NCBI GenBank assembly: GCA_963792705.1
Contig: CAWBXD010000012.1
Span: 744,001 to 808,000, forward strand
From: JBBQVS01 sp963792705
GTDB lineage: Bacteria > Chloroflexota > Ktedonobacteria > Ktedonobacterales > Ktedonobacteraceae
Reading direction: 5' to 3'
DNA length: 64,000 bases
Positions 34,384 to 43,508 of this stretch are shown piece by piece (the stretch's first letter is position 1; each line of letters begins with the position of its first letter). The translations under genes and the position numbers were made by a program. The notes beneath the pieces were generated by a model. It ran no database searches and was not told the origin of the DNA. It saw nothing but the letters and a program-made list of their open reading frames with translations.

Positions 34384-35712
34384 TAGATGATATGAGTACA
34401 ACTTGTGGTCAAGCGACCCAATATACACCACGCCATTTACAACCACAGGTGAGGAGTACAATGCATCACCCGTGGTTGGAGATGTCCAAAGAGGCTCACA
34501 CACTGTCTTTCCACATCCATTAGCGGCAAACGCGTAAAGCTTCCCATCATCGGAACCGACATAGACTAGTCCACCTGCAATCGTTGGCGAAGACTCAAGA
34601 ATGCTGCCCGCTGGCGTCGAAGTCCACAACGGCGCGCAGGACAGTGTGCCACAACCAGCAATATCATAGGCGTAGAGCCTATGGTCCCAGGAGCTGACAT
34701 ACACCACATCGTTTGCAACAGCAGGTGAGGACTCGATAAGACTTTGCGTGGGAGCCGATGCCCACAAGGGAGGACATTGTGTAGCGGTGCCGCATCCGTT
34801 GACATCAAAGGCGTATAATTTGTAGTCTTGCGAACCAATAAAGACCAGCCCGTCCGCTATGGCTGGTGAGGATGTAAGAATATCCCCGGTTGGTGTCGAG
34901 GTCCAGCGCGGAGCACATACTGCTTTGCCGCATCCATCTACCGCAAATGAGTAGAGACGCCCATCACTCGCACCTATATAGAGCATACTTCCAAGCACGG
35001 ATGCCGACGATAAGAAGCCGTTGTGAAAATAGCCACCTTTCACGATAGCCGAGGTCCATAGTGGTGAACATTGTGCCTTCCCGCAGCCATTTGCCTTAAA
35101 CGCATACAATTTGCCATCGTCCGAGCCTACAAAAACCGTGTTGTCCGCTACAATCGGCGAGGTGTACAATGAGTCGTTCGCAGCAGTAGAAACCCATAGT
35201 GGACGACAGGAAGCTGCATTACAGCCATAAGCGTTGAACGCGTAAAGTTTGCCGCCTAGTGAATCAATATACACTACCCCGTTGACCACCGTTGGTGAGG
35301 CCATAATGCGGTCGTCGGTTGTAGCCGTCCACAGAGGTGAACATAAGGTTCGACTGCATCCCTTCGCATCGAATGCATAGAGCTTGCTGTCCATCGACCC
35401 AACGTAGACAATGCCATCCACCACTGCTGGAGAGGAAAAAATGCTACCACCAGTTGGCAAGGAAGACCAACCAGGAACCAGTCGTGAGACAGTCGCAGGT
35501 GTAAGAATGTGCTCATCTGGATTGAAATGGGGGCGTTGCGCGTCCACACCAAATGTCATTGACGAGAACGTGGATGTTTGAGGAGTATGAGAAGGAAAAA
35601 ATAATGTATGTACGGGGGACAAGAGGAGTAGACTGCCACCAAGTAAGCATAAAATCAACAGTACAACCAGCATGATACGACGCGTGGATATTTTGTTCTC
35701 AGGATGAAGCAT
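34378..35712 (-). CDS. Membrane-anchored eight-blade PQQ-like beta-propeller with Cys pairs
   Basis: 444 residues. One N-terminal membrane helix (~13-36) anchors an extracytoplasmic domain of eight repeats of ~47 residues with the core SSPxVxxGxVYVGSxDxKLYAF, as in PQQ/PQQ-like propellers. Seven of the repeats have a Gly-Cys ... Cys-x-PLW pair, which suggests one disulfide per blade. No catalytic motif of a quinoprotein dehydrogenase is visible, so binding or scaffold function is more likely. It shares its 3' end with the esterase gene. Confidence 0.85.
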   Translation of the reverse strand: MLHPENKISTRRIMLVVLLILCLLGGSLLLLSPVHTLFFPSHTPQTSTFSSMTFGVDAQRPHFNPDEHILTPATVSRLVPGWSSLPTGGSIFSSPAVVDGIVYVGSMDSKLYAFDAKGCSRTLCSPLWTATTDDRIMASPTVVNGVVYIDSLGGKLYAFNAYGCNAASCRPLWVSTAANDSLYTSPIVADNTVFVGSDDGKLYAFKANGCGKAQCSPLWTSAIVKGGYFHNGFLSSASVLGSMLYIGASDGRLYSFAVDGCGKAVCAPRWTSTPTGDILTSSPAIADGLVFIGSQDYKLYAFDVNGCGTATQCPPLWASAPTQSLIESSPAVANDVVYVSSWDHRLYAYDIAGCGTLSCAPLWTSTPAGSILESSPTIAGGLVYVGSDDGKLYAFAANGCGKTVCEPLWTSPTTGDALYSSPVVVNGVVYIGSLDHKLYSYHLS

Positions 35713-35926
35713 GTCGTACCTCCCTCTTATACGTATACTACACTAAGAAATACGACAAGATAGGAAAAATTCTGTCATCATCTCCTATATGTCACTTATC
35801 GTCTGTAGACGTATCGGCGACAAAAAATTACACTTCCGACGCCCTGACAAGCTGTAAAATTTCATGCTCTATATCCAAATAGAGATATCTAATGAATATG
35901 CTCGGATATCATCCATAAGAAACCTA

Positions 35927-35971
35927 AAAGCAGCACCAACGCCGTTCATAAGATGGCGTTGGTGCTGCTTT
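35927..35971 (-). terminator. Terminator of the leftward gene ending at 36011 (gap 35713-36010)
   Basis: 17-bp stem AAAGCAGCACCAACGCC with its reverse complement around an 11-base loop; read leftward it ends in a T-run. The rest of the gap has no gene. Confidence 0.75.
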
Positions 35972-36010
35972 GTTATATAAGAAGATATATAGAAAAGCAG
36001 AAGATAGAAT

Positions 36011-36847
36011 TTATTGTTGGTGGAAGGTTGTGCCATCGTTCAGATAGATAATTTGCTGGTCTCCGATATGCACAATCATTTCTGGCTTGCCATTATTGTG
36101 GACATCCCTGAACTCACCTGTAACAGGCGTGAGGTCTTGTCCATCGCCATAGAGAATGGGGCCAGTGTAAATATGTGTGTGTGCAGCATCGCCAGCAGCG
36201 ATTTCAATTATTTCAACATGCCTATTTAGGTTTAAAAAGATAAAGTGTGTTGGATGAGCAACGCTATCACTATGACCCACGACCGCATCCATCTGTGAGG
36301 TACGAGGGCGTCCATAGTGGAGATCGTCCTGATAGGTATGCCACCATGAGCCAAATGCGCTTAGTACCATGACCAATAAAATTGTGGCGACGGAAGCAAT
36401 TAAGACGGGCACGAGCGGAAACTGCTTTTGTTTAGGTAGCCCACCGGTGATTGGCGTGATGATATCATCGGAGACAACAGCAGGGGCAACGCTTGGAGCA
36501 ACGTTTGGAACATTCTGTGGTCCCAGACTGGCACGACGGCGTTGCACAGGTGTTCCCTGTGTTATCGGGTCTTGTTGCTGTACGTCCTCAGCATCATTGT
36601 TAGCATCTAGTAGACGTGTTGCATCCTGCTTGGGTAATGGGGCCGACTTTGGCTTTGCGGCCTGCACAGCAGGAGTGACGCGTGTTGCGCGTGTGATAAG
36701 CTTGGGTTGCGCGGCCTGCTCAGGTGCAGGGGGCGTTGATTTATAGCGTCGCGCACTCGAAGGCATACGGGTGTCGTACAGAGCGTCATCATCTTCGACA
36801 TCGCTCTCTATCGGTCGGGATTGCCTCTTGATCTGTGCGGTTCCCAT
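36011..36847 (-). CDS. Single-pass membrane protein with disordered cytoplasmic part, unknown function
   Basis: 278 residues. Residues ~1-140 are charged and Pro/Ala-rich and look disordered. A membrane helix (VLIASVATILLVMVLSAFG) follows, then a ~100-residue extracytoplasmic domain whose end (DVHNNGKPEMIVHIG) resembles FG-GAP/VCBS-type repeats. I chose the ATG at 36847, which has GGAGG 8-9 bases before it; the upstream ATG at 36862 does not. No family is recognised. Confidence 0.7.
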   Translation of the reverse strand: MGTAQIKRQSRPIESDVEDDDALYDTRMPSSARRYKSTPPAPEQAAQPKLITRATRVTPAVQAAKPKSAPLPKQDATRLLDANNDAEDVQQQDPITQGTPVQRRRASLGPQNVPNVAPSVAPAVVSDDIITPITGGLPKQKQFPLVPVLIASVATILLVMVLSAFGSWWHTYQDDLHYGRPRTSQMDAVVGHSDSVAHPTHFIFLNLNRHVEIIEIAAGDAAHTHIYTGPILYGDGQDLTPVTGEFRDVHNNGKPEMIVHIGDQQIIYLNDGTTFHQQ

Positions 36848-37004
36848 AGCGGTATCCTCCATTCTAGTGTATGAAATATGTTGTTTTCAAAAGTTTTAGA
36901 ACATATTTTCTTATTAGCAAGTATACCAGATATAACGCATCAGTCAAGGGTATTTAGCACGAATGTTAGGACTTTTTGGTAATCGGGAAAAAGTCGAGGG
37001 CAAA

Positions 37005-37058
37005 AAAAGAGATGGTATTGGGGTCACAATTCATTGCGACCCCAATACCATCTCTTTT
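37005..37058 (-). terminator. 21-bp perfect stem, terminator of tRNA-fMet
   Basis: Arms 37005-37025 and 37038-37058 are exact reverse complements with a 12-base loop; read leftward the stem ends in a T7 run. It starts 6 bases beyond the tRNA 3' end. Confidence 0.85.
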
Positions 37059-37063
37059 AGTAG

Positions 37064-37136
37064 TAGCGGGAACAGGATTCGAACCTGCGACCTCCGGGTT
37101 ATGAGCCCGACGAGCTAACCACTGCTCTATCCCGCG
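37064..37136 (-). tRNA. Initiator tRNA-fMet (anticodon CAT)
   Basis: On the minus strand: acceptor starts CGCGGGA, the anticodon arm holds GTCGGGCTCATAACCCGG with loop CTCATAA (CAT), and the T loop is TTCGAAT. The 1-72 position is an unpaired C-T(U) and the anticodon stem has the run of G-C pairs, both marks of initiator tRNA. CCA is not encoded. Confidence 0.95.
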
Positions 37137-37147
37137 TTAATAACAGT

Positions 37148-37176
37148 ATTCTACTCTATTTCTTGCGGTCTGTCAA
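37148..37176 (-). promoter_or_regulatory. Promoter of tRNA-fMet
   Basis: On the minus strand TTGACA (37176-37171), 17-bp spacer, TAGAAT (37153-37148), placed directly upstream of the tRNA. Confidence 0.8.
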
Positions 37177-37350
37177 CATGGCGAAAAGCACGAAAAATAT
37201 TCTCATTCACAAGTGCTGTACGAACATGATACAATGGTTCCATCATTCATTAGACAGCACTACCTGGGGAAAGAACGCGTTTCATACACACCCTTGACGG
37301 CAGGCAGGGCACGAAAGAAACACTAACGAAGCGGACATAGATATTTTATC

Positions 37351-38721
37351 ATGCTAGACATTATCATTACGCTCGCGCAGACATTTCGCGCACAGCAAAA
37401 ACAACTGTATATGGTGGGTGGGACGGTACGTGATGTGTTACTTCACCGTGGACAATCCGCCGATGCCGACCTCGCAACAGACGCACATCCCGACGAGATA
37501 AAACGTCTGGTCGCCCCCACACGTCCCAGTGCCGTTGTCCTGGTCGGCGAACGTTTTGGCACAGTACGGCTCCACTACGACACGAACATCGTCGAGATTA
37601 CCACCTTCCGTAGTGAACGCTATAACCCCGAATCGCGCAAGCCAGAGGTGTGCTTTGGCGATAGCCTGGAGGAAGACCTACGCCGCCGCGATTTCACCAT
37701 CAACGCGATGGCACGCGATCCGCTCAATGGGCATATCATTGACCTCTTTGGTGGACGCCTTGACCTTGAAGCCCACATTCTACGGGCCGTTGGTGAGGAA
37801 CCTGATAAACGCTTCGACGAGGACCCATTGCGCTTGCTGCGAGCGATTCGCTTTGCCGCGCAACTCGACTTCTTGCTTGAGCCAGAAACACGCGATTTTA
37901 TTGTGCGGCAAGCCTCAAAATTGCAAAAGATTAGTCGTGAACGTATACGCGACGAAATGAACAAACTTCTGCTCTCCGACCATCCTGATAAGGGACTCAA
38001 TCTACTTGTCGAACTGGGCCTGATGGAATGGATTGTGCCAGAGGTACTAGAGTTGCGTGGCGTAAGCCAGCAACCGACATTCGCGCGCGCTCCACATACA
38101 AAGGATGTCTACGCCCACGTCCTACGCGTCGTTGAGCGTTCCGCCCCGCGCCTTACCTCGCGTTGGAGTGGGTTGTTACATGATATCGCCAAGCCGCGTA
38201 CAAAAACTGTCAAGGAGAATGAAATACACTTCTTTGGACACGAAGACGTAGGCGCGTATATGGCACGTGACATTCTCAAGCGGCTTCACTTCGACCACAA
38301 CTTCATCGACAACGTGTCGCTACTCGTGCGTCTGCATATGAGAGCCAATGCCTATAGCTCAGAATGGACCGATGGTGCGGTCCGTCGTTTGATGCTTGAA
38401 AGCGGTGATAACTTCACAGATCTGCTTGAGCTTTCGCGCGCAGACATTACCAGTTACCGCACCGACAAGGTAAACCGCGCCGAGGCGCGTGTCTCGGAAC
38501 TCGCTGAACGCGCCCAACGATTGAAAGAAGAGGCCGAACGGGTACCACTCAAAAGTCCACTTGATGGCAACGAACTCATGGAATTGTTTCAACTCGGTCC
38601 TGGTCCCTGGCTCCGACCTATCAAAGAACACCTGCTCAGCCTCGTCATCGACGGTGCGCTTTCACCCGAAGATAAAACAGGGGCGGCCAGGATTGCCAAA
38701 GAACTGTTAGATGCACAATAA
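37351..38721 (+). CDS. cca: CCA-adding enzyme / poly(A) polymerase family tRNA nucleotidyltransferase with HD domain
   Basis: 456 residues. The class II nucleotidyltransferase head has GGTVRD (23-28), the metal motif Asp38-Ala-Asp40 and RRRDFTINAMA; the neck EDPLRLLRAIRFAAQL follows. An HD domain is seen around HTKDVYAHVLRVVE and LLHDIAKP. It repairs or adds the CCA end of tRNAs, which fits the tRNA genes here that do not encode CCA. No strong ribosome binding site is seen before the ATG. Confidence 0.92.
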   Translation: MLDIIITLAQTFRAQQKQLYMVGGTVRDVLLHRGQSADADLATDAHPDEIKRLVAPTRPSAVVLVGERFGTVRLHYDTNIVEITTFRSERYNPESRKPEVCFGDSLEEDLRRRDFTINAMARDPLNGHIIDLFGGRLDLEAHILRAVGEEPDKRFDEDPLRLLRAIRFAAQLDFLLEPETRDFIVRQASKLQKISRERIRDEMNKLLLSDHPDKGLNLLVELGLMEWIVPEVLELRGVSQQPTFARAPHTKDVYAHVLRVVERSAPRLTSRWSGLLHDIAKPRTKTVKENEIHFFGHEDVGAYMARDILKRLHFDHNFIDNVSLLVRLHMRANAYSSEWTDGAVRRLMLESGDNFTDLLELSRADITSYRTDKVNRAEARVSELAERAQRLKEEAERVPLKSPLDGNELMELFQLGPGPWLRPIKEHLLSLVIDGALSPEDKTGAARIAKELLDAQ

Positions 38722-38793
38722 TGTAGGAGCTGTAACAATTTGCCGAGAGGACGCGATAATGCGGTTTGATGAAATAATCAAGATATGTTGCCT

Positions 38794-38862
38794 GTAGGGA
38801 CCGATTTATCACGTCCTTGTCGGCGGGTGATTGCCACGAGGACGTGATAAATCGGTCCCTAC
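38794..38862. repeat. REP pair, subfamily B (core), nested in a longer element
   Basis: GTAGGGACCGATTTATCACG and its exact inverse. Outside it, TTTGATGAAATAATCAAGATAT (left, 38765 on) and TATCCGTATTCATTTGTTAA (right) form imperfect outer arms like those around 8900-9075. A partial right half CATCATCGGTCCCTACC ends near 38909. Confidence 0.9.
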
Positions 38863-38933
38863 ACCTATCCGTATTCATTTGTTAAATCGCATCATCGGTC
38901 CCTACCAAAAGATAAAAAGTGAGGAAAAATAGA

Positions 38934-39476
38934 ATGGCGAACGAGAAAACATCGGGTTCTCAGAAACCAGAACCGGGGACTTCAAGCTTAAATGGAACAG
39001 GAAAGCAGTTTCAGGCACGTACTGTTCCCGCACTTGCACCTACAACCAATACACCTAATTCGACAACTGGCAAGCGACGTGATAAAGGCAAAAACAATAA
39101 ACCGCGTATCGGTGGTACGGCAGTGCCAGGGGCAAAATCGACACTGCCAAAGCCAGTTACATCTACCAATAATCAAGCTCAGCAGCAAAATGAAAGCTCA
39201 AATCGCACTATGCGCCGACGTATGGACCAACTTGGCACTGGTCCTACCAGCGACGAGGATCGCGGCAAATCGTTACAAGATCGCCGTAAAAAGCAGATTG
39301 AACGCCGCAAAGAGAAACTCGAAGAGAGACGCGCCGAACTGCGAAAATCCATGCCCGGCGGTGGCAAGCTCACGCTCGGTAACAGAAACACCTATTTCGT
39401 TATCGCTGTCGTAGTGCTTGTCATTCTGCTCATCGTCGCCTTCATCCTTCTGCGGCAATTCCATATTATTGCATAA
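38934..39476 (+). CDS. Basic tail-anchored membrane protein, unknown function
   Basis: 180 residues. The N-terminal ~90 residues are Pro/Thr/Asn-rich and basic, then comes a highly charged helix (RRKKQIERRKEKLEERRAEL), and a single membrane helix at the very C-terminus (YFVIAVVVLVILLIVAFILL). This is the layout of a tail-anchored protein facing the cytoplasm. I chose the ATG at 38934, which has GAGGA before it; the GTG at 38919 is that same site. No family is recognised. Confidence 0.7.
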   Translation: MANEKTSGSQKPEPGTSSLNGTGKQFQARTVPALAPTTNTPNSTTGKRRDKGKNNKPRIGGTAVPGAKSTLPKPVTSTNNQAQQQNESSNRTMRRRMDQLGTGPTSDEDRGKSLQDRRKKQIERRKEKLEERRAELRKSMPGGGKLTLGNRNTYFVIAVVVLVILLIVAFILLRQFHIIA

Positions 39477-39515
39477 GTGATGTACGGGTCTGCCAGCATG
39501 TATGTGATGGATGTC

Positions 39516-39666
39516 GTAGGGACCACATTGATGGCGTCCGTCGCCCAATTCATTGGGCGAGTTGCATCCGCCATCTTTCTTACGTGAGTGCGCGCAAGAA
39601 TTGGTGCGTTATGAGGACTGCACATTGCTTCGCTCGTGCAGTGGACGCCATCAATGTGGTCCCTAC
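39516..39666. repeat. REP pair, subfamily A (copy 3)
   Basis: GTAGGGACCACATTGATGGC and its exact inverse; the interior contains CGCCCAATTCATTGGGCG and the TGCACATTGCTTCGCTCGTGCA hairpin region in the opposite order from other copies, so the interior is itself orientable. Confidence 0.9.
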
Positions 39667-39724
39667 GAAAATTGTCAATCGAAGTTTGATAGAACTACAG
39701 GATTTAATTCCTCATAAAAATTAT

Positions 39725-40126
39725 CTAATCCAGAAGTTCCGCGATGATATCCAGCAATTTGTTAATGTCTACAGGCTTGCTCATGCCGACGATATGACGG
39801 TCCTGGATATCATATTGTAAGACGCCAGCAGTGATTAGGATGGTTGGTATATTGGCTAGATGCGGCATAGCATGGAGAAGGTCATACAGTTGAAGACCGT
39901 TCATGTTGGGCAAATGGTAATCCAGAAGGAGCATGTCCGGCCTTATCTCTTTGACAATCTCTAATGCTTCCGCGCCACTCTCCACAAGAACGGGGTTATA
40001 GATATTCTCCCCTTCAAGTGTCTGCACAAACATGTCGCCAATAGAAGGGTCGTCCTCAACGACGAGAATAGTTTTCATAAGCGTAGGTTTTACAGGTGCA
40101 GTAGGTTCCTCATTATTTGTAACCAT
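39725..40126 (-). CDS. Single-domain response regulator
   Basis: 133 residues, receiver only. Acidic pair Glu24-Asp25-Asp26 (VVEDD), phosphoacceptor Asp69 (LLLDYHLPNMNG), Thr in PTILITA and Lys in GMSKPV are present. I chose the ATG at 40126, with GAGAGAAAA before it; an upstream start at 40162 would add 12 residues. No kinase gene is adjacent. Confidence 0.88.
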   Translation of the reverse strand: MVTNNEEPTAPVKPTLMKTILVVEDDPSIGDMFVQTLEGENIYNPVLVESGAEALEIVKEIRPDMLLLDYHLPNMNGLQLYDLLHAMPHLANIPTILITAGVLQYDIQDRHIVGMSKPVDINKLLDIIAELLD

Positions 40127-40241
40127 GTTTTTTCTCTCATGAACCACTACCGATATCGGCACAGTAATAGAGTGCTCTTTCTAGTACGTGTTTGCGGTAA
40201 AACAGGTTTCAGTGGCAAAGGTCAACCAGAAAACGCTTACC

Positions 40242-40994
40242 TTATTTCATCATGAGGAGAAACAAAAACTCGTGGTTGCCATCGCGCCCCGTTATTGGTG
40301 AGTCTGTTGTACCTTTCACCTCAAAAGGCGTATGCAGTGGTATCCATTCTTGCAAATCATGCAGCACGCGCTCATGAATCGCAGGATCGCTTATCACGCC
40401 ACTCCCTCTATCAACTTCAGCTTTACCCGCCTCAAATTGTGGTTTGACAAGCGCAACAATCCAGGTATCGGGTGCCGCGACAAGCAAAGGTACAAGCGCA
40501 GGCAGAACAAGGCGGAGCGAGATAAACGAGACATCTATCACAGCGCATTGAATGGGGTCAGGCAGTGTTGTCAGATGGCGAATATTGGTATGCTCCATTA
40601 CAACAACGCGTGGGTCATTCCGCAATATCCACGCCAGTTGCCCGTGTCCAACGTCAACCGCGTAGACACGTACCGCACCTCGCTCTAAAAGGCATTGTGT
40701 GAAGCCACCTGTTGAGGCACCAACATCAATGGCAATCCGTCCTGTAGGGTCAAGGGCAAAGGTATCGAGTGCCTTTTCTAGCTTGAGACCACCACGACTA
40801 ACAAACTTAAGTTCGGGCGCGAGCGCAGCCATATGGCAATCCGCGTCAAGTTGCACGAGGGTTCCAGGCTTGTCCACGATACGCTCCCCTACATATACCT
40901 GCCCTGCCATAATGAGTGCTCGTGCTCGCTCACGGCTGGGTGCTAGCCCACGTCTCACTAAAGCTACATCAAGCCGCTCTTTGTTTATCGCCAT
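40242..40994 (-). CDS. tlyA: TlyA-family rRNA 2'-O-methyltransferase
   Basis: 250 residues. An N-terminal S4 RNA-binding domain (ERLDVALVRRGLAPSRERARAL...) is followed by an FtsJ-like methyltransferase: FVSRGGLKLEKAL, the SAM site IDVGASTGGFTQCLL, and later FISLRLVLPAL. TlyA modifies cytidines in 16S and 23S rRNA in other bacteria. It starts 5 bases after the upstream ROK gene ends, so the two are cotranscribed. Confidence 0.92.
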   Translation of the reverse strand: MAINKERLDVALVRRGLAPSRERARALIMAGQVYVGERIVDKPGTLVQLDADCHMAALAPELKFVSRGGLKLEKALDTFALDPTGRIAIDVGASTGGFTQCLLERGAVRVYAVDVGHGQLAWILRNDPRVVVMEHTNIRHLTTLPDPIQCAVIDVSFISLRLVLPALVPLLVAAPDTWIVALVKPQFEAGKAEVDRGSGVISDPAIHERVLHDLQEWIPLHTPFEVKGTTDSPITGRDGNHEFLFLLMMK

Positions 40995-40999
40995 ATTTT

Positions 41000-42073
41000 T
41001 TATTCTTTACCATTTTTATTGTAATAGATAAGCGCGCCTGCGCCAATTAAGCCGACATCATGACCAAGTTCTGCTAGGACGATATGAACAGCCTTACGCG
41101 GGACCGCCATTGCGCGTTCCTCTACAATCCGTAAAGCTGGGTCCAGAAGCAAAGCACCCATTTGCGTGACGCCACCACCCAGGATAATTTTTTCGGGATT
41201 AAAGATGTGAACGATATTCACTAAGCCGACTCCAAGTGCCTCGGCTGCTGTTGCGATAACCTCGCATGCAAGCGGAATACCCGCTTCTGCCGCAAGTGCA
41301 ACTGTTTTAGCAGTAACATGGGTAGGAGTGTGGGCTGCAGCGTCTTCAGGAGTACTGGCCTTTGCGTTCTCTTGATCGCCTGGTTGATGCTCAAGAGCGA
41401 AGGCAAGCAGAGCCTCACCCTGTCCGCGTAGAATAGCATCGTTGGCCCGCCGCGCAATACCTGTGCCTGACGCGATACGCTCAAGACAGCCAACATTGCC
41501 ACAATTACAGCGTTCACCGTGCCAATCGACGCTCATATGTCCTAACTCTGCCGCCATACCGCTCGCACCCTCTAAAATTTTGCCATCCACTATAACGCCA
41601 CCACCGATGCCTGTACTAATGGTGAGATAGACCATATCTCGACTTCCACGACCAGCACCAAACATATACTCGCCCAACGCGGCTGCATTCGCATCATTCT
41701 CTACAAAGATAGGCACATGAAACTGCTGGCTAAATAGCTCACGAACAGGTACATCTTTCCACCCGGGAAGATTAGGTGGATCATATATCACGCCTGTATG
41801 ACTGTTTAGTGGACCTGGGGCACCAATTCCGATACCCGCGACCTGCTCAAGCGGAATATCCGCTTCCGTCAATGCTTGCTGTATAGCTTGAAAGATACGC
41901 GGTATCACCCGTTCAGGCGTAGGATTTTCTCCCGTTAGCAAGCCTACACGTGACAACAATTGCGCGCCACGGAGTACCGCAGTACGTATTTGTGTTCCGC
42001 CTAGATCAACGGCAACCACCAGCGGTATGTTTTCGGACTCGGCATACCGCGCTTTCATGTGCTCTATCTCCAT
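41000..42073 (-). CDS. ROK-family sugar kinase (glucokinase-like)
   Basis: 357 residues. The N-terminal ATP site is VDLGGTQIRTAV, the sugar-binding region is ENDANAAALGEYMFGAG, and the zinc motif CNCGNVGCLE is present, all ROK features. A ~25-residue low-complexity insertion (around residues 235-260, Ala/Thr/Pro-rich) is unusual. Several start codons are possible; I prefer the ATG at 42073, which has GGAG 9 bases before it, over ATG 42058 or TTG 42088. The most likely role is phosphorylation of glucose or another hexose. Confidence 0.88.
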   Translation of the reverse strand: MEIEHMKARYAESENIPLVVAVDLGGTQIRTAVLRGAQLLSRVGLLTGENPTPERVIPRIFQAIQQALTEADIPLEQVAGIGIGAPGPLNSHTGVIYDPPNLPGWKDVPVRELFSQQFHVPIFVENDANAAALGEYMFGAGRGSRDMVYLTISTGIGGGVIVDGKILEGASGMAAELGHMSVDWHGERCNCGNVGCLERIASGTGIARRANDAILRGQGEALLAFALEHQPGDQENAKASTPEDAAAHTPTHVTAKTVALAAEAGIPLACEVIATAAEALGVGLVNIVHIFNPEKIILGGGVTQMGALLLDPALRIVEERAMAVPRKAVHIVLAELGHDVGLIGAGALIYYNKNGKE

Positions 42074-42448
42074 GTGCCATAACTCCAAGCCAACAAATGT
42101 AATTACTTTCTGTTCATAATACTCTATAGGAAGTATGGGAACAAGAGCTGAAAAATGCTGCTCGATTGCTCAATAGTACCATTACATAAGGCAAAAAGAG
42201 GTATGTTTATTATACTGAATAGAGATTCCTGGCGACCCTAGAAAATGAACAGTAGAGAAGAAGGTGTTCTTGCCACACAAAGGTACAAGGTGTGTACGTC
42301 ATAGCTGAATGAGAATAGCTACTATGAACGGGAACATCGTCTCATCTACTGTTTGGGGCGAAGAGGTATGTGAAGTCGTGTTTGGGTATTGGCTTGTGTC
42401 ATGGGATGTACTTGACGCCATACACAGCAAAGAAAGTCGGGTATTTTT
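42074..42448. other. 375-base divergent intergenic region
   Basis: Between the leftward ROK kinase and the rightward glycan cluster. I see no gene, tRNA or repeat here. It should contain the promoters of both units. Confidence 0.5.
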
Positions 42449-43462
42449 GTGGAAAATTCAACCTACTTATCTGTTATCGTTCCAGTGTATAACGAGGAAG
42501 AGAGCATCCAGCCTCTTCATCAGAAAATTAGTAAGATATTAGAGCAACAGTCGTTTTCGTATGAGATCGTGTATGTAGAGGATGGCAGCCGAGACGAAAC
42601 TTTCTCTCAGCTTAATCGCATCGCGGACAACGATCCTCATGTGTGTATTGTGCGCTTCCGCCGCAATTTTGGACAAACGGCTGCTATCTCTGCGGGTATT
42701 ACACATAGTAAGGGCGAAGTGCTTGTGTTCATGGATGGTGATCTACAAAACGACCCACTTGATATCCCGCGCTTGCTCGCCAAGTTAGATGAAGGCTATG
42801 ATGTTGTAAGTGGCTGGCGTAAACACCGCCAGGACGCAAGTTTGAGCCGTAAATTGCCCTCATTCCTGGCAAACGCCCTCATCTCAAAGGTAACGGGTAC
42901 ACATCTTCATGATTATGGCTGCACGCTAAAAGCGTATCGACGTGAGGTGTTCGACACCATTCGTCTTTATGGTGAGATGCATCGTTTCATTCCAGCATAC
43001 GCGGCTCTCGCTGGTGCTACCGTTACAGAGCTTGAAGTCTCACATCATGCACGGCAATTTGGCAAGTCAAAGTACGGTATCTCGCGCACAGTACGTGTCA
43101 TCCTTGATTTGATCACACTAAAATTTCTGGGCAGCTACGGCACAAAACCACTTTATGCCTTTGGTATTCCGGGCCTTGTTTCATTGCTACTCGGTGGGAG
43201 TATTGCGCTTCCGTTAGTTGGACGCAAGCTTGTCTCGCCGATGGATTTCCGTATTCATCGTAGTCCACTGCTTCCAATTTCTTTGCTCGGTATAAGTTTC
43301 GGTTTGCAATCTCTTATGACTGGCTTACTGGCAGAGCTACTCATGCGTACCTACCATGAGTCACAGAACAAGCCAACCTATGTGGTACGCACGATCACAA
43401 CCACACTTCCTAGAGTTGAGACATATGCTACTGTTTCGTCCACAGCAAGCACGATGAACTAG
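42449..43462 (+). CDS. Family 2 glycosyltransferase with C-terminal membrane segments (DPM1/ArnC-like)
   Basis: 337 residues, starting at a GTG. The GT-A fold is clear: LSVIVPVYNEEESI, VEDGSRDETF, RNFGQTAAISAGI and the metal motif MDGDLQNDPLDIP. Two membrane segments lie around residues 235-285. This layout matches polyprenyl-phosphate sugar transferases that make lipid-linked donors used by GT-C enzymes, such as the fusion protein at the end of this cluster. It is the first gene of the cluster. Confidence 0.88.
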   Translation: MENSTYLSVIVPVYNEEESIQPLHQKISKILEQQSFSYEIVYVEDGSRDETFSQLNRIADNDPHVCIVRFRRNFGQTAAISAGITHSKGEVLVFMDGDLQNDPLDIPRLLAKLDEGYDVVSGWRKHRQDASLSRKLPSFLANALISKVTGTHLHDYGCTLKAYRREVFDTIRLYGEMHRFIPAYAALAGATVTELEVSHHARQFGKSKYGISRTVRVILDLITLKFLGSYGTKPLYAFGIPGLVSLLLGGSIALPLVGRKLVSPMDFRIHRSPLLPISLLGISFGLQSLMTGLLAELLMRTYHESQNKPTYVVRTITTTLPRVETYATVSSTASTMN

Positions 43463-43508
43463 GGATAACACACATAAGTATTCTATACATTTTAGGAAGA
43501 GAAGATAT

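Noticed and set aside
42309..42542. ORF upstream of and overlapping the GT2 gene
   Set aside because: It is in a different frame from the clear glycosyltransferase and shows no motif.
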